64,000 bases of DNA from Achromobacter deleyi (lineage in GTDB: Bacteria > Pseudomonadota > Gammaproteobacteria > Burkholderiales > Burkholderiaceae_B), in contig NZ_CADIJO010000004.1 in the NCBI RefSeq assembly GCF_902859705.1, positions 248,001 to 312,000 on the forward strand. The letters run 5' to 3'. Numbering within the stretch: position 1 is the stretch's first letter; every line of letters begins with the position of its first letter. Under the pieces are notes generated by a model. That model saw only the letters and a program-made list of their open reading frames with translations. It made no database searches and had not been told where the DNA came from. The translations under genes and the position numbers were made by a program. Below are positions 54,900 to 63,474 of this stretch, piece after piece.

Positions 54900-56957
54900 A
54901 TGTATCGCATAGGGATAGACGTCGGCGGCACTTTCACTGACTTCACGATGATCGACGAAGACCGGGGCGTGGTGCACTTTCACAAAGTGCCGTCCACGCC
55001 GCAGGACCCGTCAGAGGCCATTGCCACCGGCATCGGCCAGATGCTGGCGGACCACGGCGTGTCGCCGTCGCAGGTGTCGCACGTGGGCCACGGCACGACG
55101 GTGGCCACCAATCTCATCATCGAGCGTAAGGGCGCCCGCGTGGGGCTGATCACCACGCAGGGCTTTCGCGATGTGCTGGAGATCGGCCGGCAGACCCGTC
55201 CGCACCTGTACGACTACAGCGTCGGCAAGCCGCCGGTGGCAGTGCCGCGCGAGTTCCGCGTAGAGGTGCAAGAGCGCATCAACGCGCAGGGCGACGTGCT
55301 GACCGCGCTGGACACCGAACAGGTGCGCGCCGCGGCGCGCAAGTTCGCCCAGGCTGGCATCGATGCCGTGACGATCTGCTTTCTGCACGCCTACCGCAAT
55401 CCCGCGCATGAGCAGGCCGCCGCGCGCATCGTGGCCGAGGAAATGCCCGATGCGTACGTGAGCCTGTCGTCCGACGTGCTGCCGGAATTCCGCGAGTACG
55501 AGCGCCTGTCCACCACGGTGCTCAATGCCGCGGTGGGGCCGAAGATGGCGCGCTACCTCGAACGTTTCTTGCAACGCGTGCGCGAGCTGGACATCGCCCA
55601 CGAGCCGCACACCATCCATTCGAACGGCGGGCTGATGTCGATCGCCACCGTGCGCCAGTATCCGGTGCGCACTTGCCTGTCGGGGCCGGCCGCGGGCGTG
55701 GTGGGCGCCGCCGCGGTGGGGCGCGCCATCGGCAGCCTGAACCTGGTGACGTTCGACGTGGGCGGCACCAGCACGGATGTGTCGTTGATCTGCGACGGAC
55801 GGCCCTTGTTCACGTCACATCGCCAGGTGGCCGGCTATCCGGTCAAGACGCCGATGGTGGATATCCATGTGATCGGCGCGGGCGGCGGCAGCATTGCCTG
55901 GCTGGACGACGCGGGCGCCCTGAAGGTGGGGCCGCACAGCGCGGGCGCGGTGCCCGGGCCGGTGGGCTATGGGCGTGGCGGTACCGAGCCGACCATCACC
56001 GACGCCGAGATTGCCTTGCAGCGGCTGAACCCGGTGGCGCTCTTGAACGGACGCATGCCGGTGCATGCCGAGGCCGCGCGCCAGGTGATCGATGCGCGCG
56101 TGGCCCAGCCGCTGGGGCTGGACCGGGAAACGGCCGCCGAAGGCATCCTGCGGATCGCGGCGGCCAACATGAGCCGTGCCATCCGCGCCGTGTCCACCGA
56201 GCGGGGCTACGACCTGTCGCAGTTTGCGCTGTATGCCTATGGCGGCGCCGGCCCGCTGCATGCGGTGGAAGTCGCCGAGGAATGCGGCATTCCCGTGGTG
56301 ATCGTGCCGCAGGAGCCCGGCACCATGTGCGCGCGCGGCATTCTCTTGAGCGATATCTCGTTCGACTTCGTGCGCAGCGAGATATCCCTGGCCAGCGAGG
56401 CCACGTGGACGGGCGTGTCCGCCATCTTCGAGGGCCTGCGTGGCCTGGCCGAACGCTGGCTGGATGAGGAACGCGTCGAACCCGCGCTGCGCCTATATCG
56501 CAGCGCCATCGATGCGCGCTACGAAGGCCAGAACTTCGAAGTGCAGGTCAGCCTGGATGACACCGGCGCCGGCGGCTATGCGGAATTCGCGCGCCGCTTC
56601 AACGAGGCGCACGAGCGCGAATACGGCTACACGGTCGATGACCGCAAGGTGCAGATCATCAACTGCCGCATGCAGGCCGTGGGCCAGGTCGTGAAGGCGC
56701 CCTTGGCGCCGCGCCATGTCGGCGGCACGTTGCAGGAGGCCCGCATCGGCGAACGCCGCGCCTATTTCGGCGCCCGCCATGGCTGGCTGGATACGCCGGT
56801 GTACGACCGTGACCGCGTGCCCACCGGCGTGCGCTTCACCGGCCCGGCGCTGCTGGAAGAAATGAGCTCGACCACTGTCGTTGGCGCCGGCCAGGACGTC
56901 GTGGTCGACGATTACGGCAACCTGATCATCCGTCTGCAAGGAGGCTCCGATGCGTGA
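54900..56957 (+). CDS. Hydantoinase/oxoprolinase subunit A (HyuA-like)
   Basis: A 685-residue ATP-dependent subunit of the HyuA/5-oxoprolinase/acetone carboxylase superfamily. It begins MYRIGIDVGGTFTDFTMIDE, the actin-like phosphate motif; GHGTTVATNLIIERKGARVG and LVTFDVGGTSTDVSLICDGR are further ATP-fold motifs, and the central part has YAYGGAGPLHAVEVAEECGI. With HyuB it would hydrolyse a cyclic imide or amide, such as an N-methylhydantoin or 5-oxoproline, using ATP. The end overlaps hyuB by 8 bases. Confidence 0.9.
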   Translation: MYRIGIDVGGTFTDFTMIDEDRGVVHFHKVPSTPQDPSEAIATGIGQMLADHGVSPSQVSHVGHGTTVATNLIIERKGARVGLITTQGFRDVLEIGRQTRPHLYDYSVGKPPVAVPREFRVEVQERINAQGDVLTALDTEQVRAAARKFAQAGIDAVTICFLHAYRNPAHEQAAARIVAEEMPDAYVSLSSDVLPEFREYERLSTTVLNAAVGPKMARYLERFLQRVRELDIAHEPHTIHSNGGLMSIATVRQYPVRTCLSGPAAGVVGAAAVGRAIGSLNLVTFDVGGTSTDVSLICDGRPLFTSHRQVAGYPVKTPMVDIHVIGAGGGSIAWLDDAGALKVGPHSAGAVPGPVGYGRGGTEPTITDAEIALQRLNPVALLNGRMPVHAEAARQVIDARVAQPLGLDRETAAEGILRIAAANMSRAIRAVSTERGYDLSQFALYAYGGAGPLHAVEVAEECGIPVVIVPQEPGTMCARGILLSDISFDFVRSEISLASEATWTGVSAIFEGLRGLAERWLDEERVEPALRLYRSAIDARYEGQNFEVQVSLDDTGAGGYAEFARRFNEAHEREYGYTVDDRKVQIINCRMQAVGQVVKAPLAPRHVGGTLQEARIGERRAYFGARHGWLDTPVYDRDRVPTGVRFTGPALLEEMSSTTVVGAGQDVVVDDYGNLIIRLQGGSDA

Positions 56958-58650
56958 AGCCAAAGAAGAATCGGGCGCGGCGCTGGCCGACCCCGTCGGC
57001 ATGGAGGTGTTCTGCAACCGCCTGCTGTCCATTACCGAAGACATGAACAACACGCTGGTGCGCGCGTCGTTCTCGACCAACATCAAGGAACGCAAGGATT
57101 GCTCGGTGGCGCTGTTCGATGCCGCCGGCCGGCTGGTCGCGCAAGGCACGCAGATTCCGCTGCACCTGGGCTCGCTGGATGGCGCCATGGGTGCAATCCT
57201 GCGCACCTTTCCGCAGGCCGAGATTCGCGACGGCGACGTGTTCATCTGCAACGATCCCTACCTGGCGGACGGCAGCCATCTGCCCGACATCAACATCGTC
57301 ACGCCGGTGTTCTGGGACGGCGCGCTGCGGTTCTTTGCCGCCAACATCGCGCACCATTCCGACGTGGGCGGCGCGGTGCCGGGGTCCATCGCGGGCGGGC
57401 TGAAATCGATCTTCGAAGAAGGCATCCGCATTCCCGCCTGCCGCATCGCGCGTGCCGGCGAGGTCGACGAAGACATGCTGCGCCTGATCTGCGCCAACAC
57501 CCGCGACCCCGAAGAGCGTGTGCTGGACCTGCGGGTGCAGATGGCCACCAACCGCCGCGGCGCGGCCGCGGTGCAGGGCCTGATCCGCCAGATGGGCCTG
57601 GACGCCGTGCTGCGTTCGGTGGACGACGTCATCACCTATACGCGTCGCCGTCTGCTCAACCGCATCCAGGAACTGGCGCTGGGCAGCTATACCTTCCGCA
57701 GCGATCTGGACGATGACGGCATGGGCGGCGACCCCGTGCCGATCCAGGTGACGCTGACTGTCAGCCGTGACGGGCTGCACTTCGATTTCGAAGGCTCGGG
57801 CAAACAGGCGCGCGGCGCGATGAACCTGCCGTTCAACGCCTTGCGGGCCTGCGTGTACTACGCCGTGAAGGCGCTGCTGGACCCTGACCTGGCGCCCAAC
57901 GCCGGCCTGTTCGATCCCATCAGCGTGTCGGCGCCGGTCGGCACGATCACCAACCCCGAACACCCGGCGGCGGTGGGCGCGCGTTCGATCACCGCGCAGA
58001 AAGTGGCGGGCGCCATCTTCGGCGCATTCCGCGGCCTGCTGCCGGCAGAAAAGACCATGGCATCCAGCAACGACTGCTGCCCCGCCATCGTGTTCTCGGG
58101 CCGCTGGCGCGAACGCGCGGGCCATTTCGTGTACCTGGAAACGCTGGGCGGTGGCGCGGGCGCGCGCTTCGATGCCGACGGCATGGATGCGGTGCACGTG
58201 CACATGACCAACACATCGAACCTGCCCGTGGAAGCGCTGGAAAACGAATATCCGCTGTTGATGGACGAGTACGCGATGATCCAGGACTCGGGCGGCGCGG
58301 GCCGCACGCGCGGCGGCATGGGCATTGCCAAGCAGATCCGCGCGGTGGGGCCGGGCATCGTGTTCTCGGCGCGCTCGGACAGCCATACGGTGGGCGTGGC
58401 CGCGGGGGTGGACGGCGGTGGCGATGGGCGTCGGGCTCGGCTCATCCGCAATTTCGGCACGCCCGGCGAGGAAGAGCTGTTTTCCAAGACCGCAAACATC
58501 GCGTTGGCGCCGGGCGACAGCGTGCGCATCGAAACGCCGGGCGCGGGCGGCTACGGCGCGCCGGCCCAGCGCAGCCGTGCCCGCATCGAACGCGACCTGG
58601 CCGACGGCAAGATCAGCGCCGCGGCCGCAAGGGCGGATTACGGCGTTTAG
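56950..58650 (+). CDS. Hydantoinase/oxoprolinase subunit B (HyuB-like)
   Basis: A 566-residue partner of the HyuA-like protein. Typical motifs are MEVFCNRLLSITEDMNNTLV, SFSTNIKERKDCSVALFDA, and DVFICNDPYLADGSHLPDIN; the C-terminus has GGAGRTRGGMGIAKQIRAVG. The overlap with hyuA and matching family confirm a two-subunit enzyme. It converges with the GntR gene. Confidence 0.9.
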   Translation: MREAKEESGAALADPVGMEVFCNRLLSITEDMNNTLVRASFSTNIKERKDCSVALFDAAGRLVAQGTQIPLHLGSLDGAMGAILRTFPQAEIRDGDVFICNDPYLADGSHLPDINIVTPVFWDGALRFFAANIAHHSDVGGAVPGSIAGGLKSIFEEGIRIPACRIARAGEVDEDMLRLICANTRDPEERVLDLRVQMATNRRGAAAVQGLIRQMGLDAVLRSVDDVITYTRRRLLNRIQELALGSYTFRSDLDDDGMGGDPVPIQVTLTVSRDGLHFDFEGSGKQARGAMNLPFNALRACVYYAVKALLDPDLAPNAGLFDPISVSAPVGTITNPEHPAAVGARSITAQKVAGAIFGAFRGLLPAEKTMASSNDCCPAIVFSGRWRERAGHFVYLETLGGGAGARFDADGMDAVHVHMTNTSNLPVEALENEYPLLMDEYAMIQDSGGAGRTRGGMGIAKQIRAVGPGIVFSARSDSHTVGVAAGVDGGGDGRRARLIRNFGTPGEEELFSKTANIALAPGDSVRIETPGAGGYGAPAQRSRARIERDLADGKISAAAARADYGV

Positions 58651-58657
58651 GCCCGCG

Positions 58658-59455
58658 CTACGCCACGTTCAGCGACATCGAGTACTTCATCTTGTCGTGC
58701 GGGAACGTGGTGATGGTGGCCAGCAGCAGGACCCCGCCGCTGCCGTAGTAGCGGCGGGTGATGACAAAGCCCGCCGTCTTCGGCTCGACCTGCAGTTGCC
58801 GCGCGATGCTGGCTGCAATCGGCGTGGCCGAGAACTCCTGGTTGACCTCGTGGATGCGGTTGCCGAAGTGGTCTTCGATCAGGCGCAGCAACGAGATGCG
58901 CGGCTGGATGTCGGCGCGCAGGTCGGAATGCGCGGGGTCGGCGTAGATCAGCGTGCAGGCCACGGGCGTGTCCTGGTCGCCCAGCGTCTTGATCGAATTG
59001 ATGTGCAGCCACGACTGGCCGGCTTCACACCCCAGCGTTTCGGCCAGGCGCCGTGTCAGCTTGATGGTGCGCACGTCCTGCACCAGCAGCGCGGCATTGC
59101 GTGCGTATTGCAGCAGGTCGGGGAACTGCGAAATGCGCTGCGTGAAACGGGTGCTGGCGCTGGCGGTTTCCACGCGCGTACCCACGCCGGGCCGGCGCGA
59201 CACCATGCCCGCCACGGTCAGCATGCGGATGGCTTCGCGAATGGTGTGGCGGCTGGCGCCGAATTGGTCGCACAGTTCGTGTTCGGTAGGCAGCAGCGTC
59301 ATGACCGGATAGCGGCCCGCGCCGATGTCGCGCGCCAGCTGCTGATAGATGCTTTTGTAGCGCGGGCCGCCGGCGTCAGCGTCCGGGGCCTCGGCCCGGC
59401 CGCGCGCTTCGCGCGCGCCATTGGGCGCGGCCACGCGTTCGGAAGATCGGGTCAT
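58658..59455 (-). CDS. GntR-family regulator, HutC/UTRA type
   Basis: A 265-residue regulator with winged HTH at about 32-100 (YKSIYQQLARDIGAGRYPVM, TLLPTEHELCDQFGASRHTI, REAIRMLTVAGMVSRRPGVG) and a UTRA ligand domain from ~115 to the end. I start at ATG 59455, which has AAGGAG 5 bases upstream. It is divergent from the second PotABCD-type operon, across a region with three clear copies of a palindromic site. Confidence 0.92.
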   Translation of the reverse strand: MTRSSERVAAPNGAREARGRAEAPDADAGGPRYKSIYQQLARDIGAGRYPVMTLLPTEHELCDQFGASRHTIREAIRMLTVAGMVSRRPGVGTRVETASASTRFTQRISQFPDLLQYARNAALLVQDVRTIKLTRRLAETLGCEAGQSWLHINSIKTLGDQDTPVACTLIYADPAHSDLRADIQPRISLLRLIEDHFGNRIHEVNQEFSATPIAASIARQLQVEPKTAGFVITRRYYGSGGVLLLATITTFPHDKMKYSMSLNVA

Positions 59456-59487
59456 GGGGGCTCCTTTTTGGCTCGTTCTATCGGGGT

Positions 59488-59564
59488 TTGTACGGACAAT
59501 AACCGATTGACAACGCTGTCTCGTCCGATCCATTATTTGTCCGGACATTCATGTACGGACAAAT
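59488..59564. promoter_or_regulatory. Putative GntR operators: repeated TTGTnCGGACAA palindromes
   Basis: TTGTACGGACAA (59488-59499), TTGTCCGGACAT (59537-59548) and ATGTACGGACAA (59551-59562) are variants of one palindrome. The last two also form a larger dyad (ATTTGTCCG 59535-59543 with CGGACAAAT 59556-59564). They lie between the GntR gene and the operon it faces. Confidence 0.7.
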
Positions 59565-59687
59565 TGTACGGCCGACATGGGTTCGCGGGGCAAGCGGGGC
59601 GGTTCTTTTTTTGCAGCGGCGCGTCCTTTCCCGATCTAGCGGCATCAGGCAGTTCTTGCAGTTCTCTTCCAATACACGGGGGTTTTC

Positions 59688-60719
59688 ATGGGCAAGGTAC
59701 TTGCAGTGCTCGCGGCGGCGACGATGGCCGCCGGCGTGGGCGCCAATGCGCAGGCGCAGCAGAAACTGGTGGTCGCCGGCTACGGCGGCTCGTTCGAAGA
59801 CATCATGCGGCAGGACATCTTCCCGCCCTTTGCCAAGCAGCACGGCGTTGAACTGGACTACGTCGCCGGCAATTCCACCAACACGGTGGCGCGCCTGCAG
59901 GCCCAGAAAAGCAACCAGCAGATCGACGTCGCGATCATCGATGACGGCCCCATGTACCAGGCGATCGCGCTGGGCTTCTGCGCCCCGATCCAGGGCCTGC
60001 CCGCCGACGATATCTATGGCACCGCGCGCTACAAGGACGACAAGGCCGTGGCCATCGGCATCGTCGCCACCGGCATCATGTACAACAAGAAGGTCTTCGA
60101 CGAACGCAAATGGGCCGCGCCCACGTCCTGGAAAGACCTGAAGGACCCCAAGTACAAGAAGCAGCTGGTGGTGCCGCCGCTGAACAATACCTACGGCCTG
60201 CACGCGCTGGTGGAGTACGCCCGCGAAGGCGGCGGCGGCGAAAAGAAGATCGATGCCGGTTTCAAGACCTTCAAGGACGAGGTCGGCCCCAATGTGCTGG
60301 TGTACGAGCCGTCGCCGGGCAAGATGACCGAGCTGTTCTCCAGCGGCCAGGCCACCATCGCGGTCTGGGGCAGCGGCCGCGTCAAGGCCTTTGCCGACAC
60401 CGGCTTCCCGGTGGGCTTCGTGTATCCCCAGGAAGGCGCCTATGCGCTGCTGTCGTCGGTGTGTCCGGTGGCCAAGGCCAACGCCAATCCGTTGGCGCAG
60501 GCCTTCGTGAATTACCTGGTCAGCCCGGCGGTGCAGGAAAAGCTGGCCACCGCCTATGGCTACGGCCCGGTCAACAAGCAGGCCAAGGTGGCCGATGATC
60601 CGCGCGTGCCGCTGCCGATCGGCAAGCGCGCCGCCGACCTGATCGTGATCGACTGGGACACCGTCAATCAGAACCGGGACGACTGGAACAAGCGCTGGAC
60701 GCGGGAAATCGAGCGTTGA
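59688..60719 (+). CDS. ABC transporter substrate-binding protein, PotD-like
   Basis: A 343-residue periplasmic binding protein. Signal peptide about 1-23 (LAVLAAATMAAGVGANAQAQ). Motifs KLVVAGYGGSFEDIMRQDIF and GIVATGIMYNKKVFDERKWA, WKDLKDPKYKKQLVVPPLNN, match the PotD class. It is the first gene of the GntR-controlled operon and a distant paralogue of the binding protein at 49240-50310. The ligand is unknown. Confidence 0.9.
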   Translation: MGKVLAVLAAATMAAGVGANAQAQQKLVVAGYGGSFEDIMRQDIFPPFAKQHGVELDYVAGNSTNTVARLQAQKSNQQIDVAIIDDGPMYQAIALGFCAPIQGLPADDIYGTARYKDDKAVAIGIVATGIMYNKKVFDERKWAAPTSWKDLKDPKYKKQLVVPPLNNTYGLHALVEYAREGGGGEKKIDAGFKTFKDEVGPNVLVYEPSPGKMTELFSSGQATIAVWGSGRVKAFADTGFPVGFVYPQEGAYALLSSVCPVAKANANPLAQAFVNYLVSPAVQEKLATAYGYGPVNKQAKVADDPRVPLPIGKRAADLIVIDWDTVNQNRDDWNKRWTREIER

Positions 60720-60756
60720 GGCAACGGCGGCGCATGCGCCGCCCGCAGGAGCATCC

Positions 60757-61809
60757 ATGAGCTATCTCGTACTGAACCGCCTTTCCAAGCGCTACGGCGA
60801 CCTGACGGCTGTCGAGGACCTGAGCCTGTCCGTCAAGCGCGGCGAGTTCATTTCCCTGTTGGGCCCATCCGGCTGCGGCAAGACCACCACCCTGCAGATG
60901 ATCGCGGGCTTTGTCGAACCCAGCGGCGGCAGCATCGTGCTGGACGGCAAAGACGTCAGCAAGATGCCGGCCAACAAGCGCGGGCTGGGCATGGTGTTCC
61001 AGAACTACGCCCTGTTTCCGCACATGACCGCCGCCGAGAACGTGTCGTTCGGCCTGGAGATGCAGCGCGTGAAGAAGGACGAGCGCCAGGCTCGCGTGGC
61101 CGATGCGCTCAAGCTGGTGGGCCTGTCGCATCTGGCTGACCGGCATCCGGCGCGCATGTCGGGCGGGCAGCAGCAACGCGTGGCGCTGGCCCGCGCACTG
61201 GTCATCCGGCCCAGCGTGCTGCTGCTGGACGAGCCGTTGTCCAACCTGGATGCCAAGCTGCGCGAGGAAATGCAGCTGGAATTGCGCAGCATCCAGCGCA
61301 CGGTGGGCACCACCACCATCCTGGTCACGCACGACCAGTCCGAAGCGTTGGCGCTGTCGGATCGCATCGTGGTGATGAACCAGGGGCGGGTCGAACAGGT
61401 GGCCGAGCCGTTCGAGGCCTACGAGGGGCCGGCCAGCCATTTCGTGGGCGGCTTTCTGGGCAAGGCCAACGTGTTCACGCCGACCGCCCAGCCGTTCGAC
61501 GGCGAGACGCGCGCACGCATCGGCGAAGCCCACATTCCCATGGACGGCCTGCCGGTGCCGCAGGGTGCGGTGATCGTGCGGCCCGAGAAGATCCTGTTTG
61601 CCGACGCGGGCGCCTGTGCCCTGCCCGGCCGCATGAAAACGCGCGTGTTCCAGGGCAACCATTGGCTCTGCCAGGTGGAAACGTCGGTAGGCGAAGTGAT
61701 GGTGATCCGCCAGAACGACGGCGTGCCGGTGCCGGCTGAAGGCCAGCCGGTGCACCTGCGCTGGCGCGCGCAGGACATGTGCCTTGTCGCCGGGAAACCC
61801 ACGCCATGA
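60757..61809 (+). CDS. ABC transporter ATP-binding protein, PotA-like
   Basis: A 350-residue ATPase. Walker A GPSGCGKTT begins at residue 36, exactly as in the paralogue at 43552; the signature is [15 protein letters not shown] and Walker B is VLLLDEPLSNLDAKLREE. A C-terminal TOBE-like region follows (VIVRPEKILFADAGACALPG). The stop overlaps the next gene by 4 bases. Confidence 0.92.
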   Translation: MSYLVLNRLSKRYGDLTAVEDLSLSVKRGEFISLLGPSGCGKTTTLQMIAGFVEPSGGSIVLDGKDVSKMPANKRGLGMVFQNYALFPHMTAAENVSFGLEMQRVKKDERQARVADALKLVGLSHLADRHPARMSGGQQQRVALARALVIRPSVLLLDEPLSNLDAKLREEMQLELRSIQRTVGTTTILVTHDQSEALALSDRIVVMNQGRVEQVAEPFEAYEGPASHFVGGFLGKANVFTPTAQPFDGETRARIGEAHIPMDGLPVPQGAVIVRPEKILFADAGACALPGRMKTRVFQGNHWLCQVETSVGEVMVIRQNDGVPVPAEGQPVHLRWRAQDMCLVAGKPTP

Positions 61810-62672
61810 GCGCACGCGCCAACCCCTGGCTGCTGAGCGCGCCCGCGCTGGCGGTGTACGCCACCTTTCTGGTGGTGCCGATGGCGCTGGTGTTTCTCAT
61901 CAGCTTCTTCGATTTCCAGTTCTACGGCGGCATGCAGGCCACGTTCACCTGGAAGAACTACCTGGAAATCCTGGGCGACGGCTATTACTACGAGATCTAC
62001 GCCCGCACCTTCGGCGTGGCGGCGCTGGTCACCGTGGCCTGCCTGGTGCTGGGCACGGCCGAAGCCTATGTGCTGTCGCGCATGGCCAATCCGTGGAAGG
62101 GGCTTTTCCTGATGGTGGTGCTGGGGCCGCTGCTGATTTCGGTGGTGGTGCGCACGCTGGGTTGGGCCTTGCTGTTCGGGTCCACCGGTCTCATCAACAA
62201 GGCCTTGATGGGCATCGGCCTGGTGTCCACGCCGATTGACCTGATGTACAGCAACCTGGGGGTGGGCATTGCGCTGACCCACGTGCTGGTGCCGTTCATG
62301 GTGATCTCGGTGTGGGCTTCGTTGCAGCGGATCAATCCGTCCACCGAGGCCGCGGCGCTGTCGCTGGGGGCCAGCCAGTTCACCGTGATCCGGCGCGTGA
62401 TCGTGCCGCAGGTCATGCCGGGCATTCTGTCGGGCGCGATCATGGTGTTCGCCATGGCCGCCAGCTCGTTCGCCACGCCGGCCATCATCGGCGGACGCCG
62501 CCTGAAGAACGTGGCCACCGCGGCGTACGACGAATTCCTGAACACGCTGAACTGGCCGTTGGGCGCGGCCCTGGCGGTGGTGCTGCTGCTGGCGACTGTG
62601 GTGGTGCTGCTGTCGGCCAACCGGATCATCGAGCGTCGCTATGGCGCGGTCTTCAATCAATCGGGGGCCTGA
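61806..62672 (+). CDS. ABC transporter permease, PotB-like
   Basis: A 288-residue permease with six helices. It starts MSARANPWLLSAPALAVYAT, has the conserved TEAAALSLGASQFTVIRRVI as EAA loop near 188 and MAASSFATPAIIGGRRLKNV towards the C-terminus, closely paralleling the protein at 44624. ATG 61806 overlaps the ATPase stop. Confidence 0.9.
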   Translation: MSARANPWLLSAPALAVYATFLVVPMALVFLISFFDFQFYGGMQATFTWKNYLEILGDGYYYEIYARTFGVAALVTVACLVLGTAEAYVLSRMANPWKGLFLMVVLGPLLISVVVRTLGWALLFGSTGLINKALMGIGLVSTPIDLMYSNLGVGIALTHVLVPFMVISVWASLQRINPSTEAAALSLGASQFTVIRRVIVPQVMPGILSGAIMVFAMAASSFATPAIIGGRRLKNVATAAYDEFLNTLNWPLGAALAVVLLLATVVVLLSANRIIERRYGAVFNQSGA

Positions 62673-62673
62673 C

Positions 62674-63474
62674 ATGAACTTTCGCAATGGTCCGATCGGC
62701 CTGCTGTTCCACACCGTCTTCATCCTGTTCATCCTGGCGCCCATCGTGATGGTATGCGCGGTGGCCTTCACGTCCGAAGGCTTCATCTCGCTGCCCAGCG
62801 GCGGCCTGTCGCTGCGGTGGTTCCGCGCCATTCTCGACAACCCCCGCTTTATCGAGGCGTTCTGGTTCAGCCTGGGCCTGGGCACCTTGTCGGCTACCGT
62901 GGCGATTGCGCTGGCCGTGCCCAGCGCGCTGGCGCTGGCGCGCAACCGCTTTCGCGGCCGCGAGGCGCTGGTGGCGTTCTTCCTGTCGCCGCTGATGATT
63001 CCGCACGTGGTGCTGGGCCTGGCCTTCCTGAAGTTCTTCACCACCGTGAACCTGGCCGGCACGTATGTGGGGCTGGTCGTGGCGCACGTGATCCTGGTCA
63101 TGCCCTATGCGCTGCGGCTGGTGCTGGCGTCGGCCACCGGCATCGACCCGGCGCTGGAGCGCGCCGCGCAATCGCTGGGCGCCTCGAACTGGACGGCGTT
63201 CCGGCGCGTGGTGCTGCCGCTGTTGCTGCCAGGCGTGGTGAGCGGCTGGGTGATTGCCTTCATCACCAGTTTCGATGAATTGACCATGTCGATCTTCATT
63301 GCCTCGCCGTCGACCACCACGCTGCCGGTGCGCATCTTCCTGCACATCGAAGACACCATCGATCCGCTGGTGACGGCGGTGTCGGCCGTGCTGATCTACG
63401 TGACGATCATCGCCATCTTCATCCTGGACCGCCTGGTCGGCCTGGAAAAGCTGTTTGTTGGAAAGGGACGCTAA
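62674..63474 (+). CDS. ABC transporter permease, PotC-like
   Basis: A 266-residue permease starting MNFRNGPIGLLFHTVFILFI, with EAA loop LERAAQSLGASNWTAFRRVV near 162 and SFDELTMSIFIASPSTTTLP near 205. It starts one base after the PotB-like stop and its own stop overlaps the next start (TAATG). Confidence 0.9.
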   Translation: MNFRNGPIGLLFHTVFILFILAPIVMVCAVAFTSEGFISLPSGGLSLRWFRAILDNPRFIEAFWFSLGLGTLSATVAIALAVPSALALARNRFRGREALVAFFLSPLMIPHVVLGLAFLKFFTTVNLAGTYVGLVVAHVILVMPYALRLVLASATGIDPALERAAQSLGASNWTAFRRVVLPLLLPGVVSGWVIAFITSFDELTMSIFIASPSTTTLPVRIFLHIEDTIDPLVTAVSAVLIYVTIIAIFILDRLVGLEKLFVGKGR

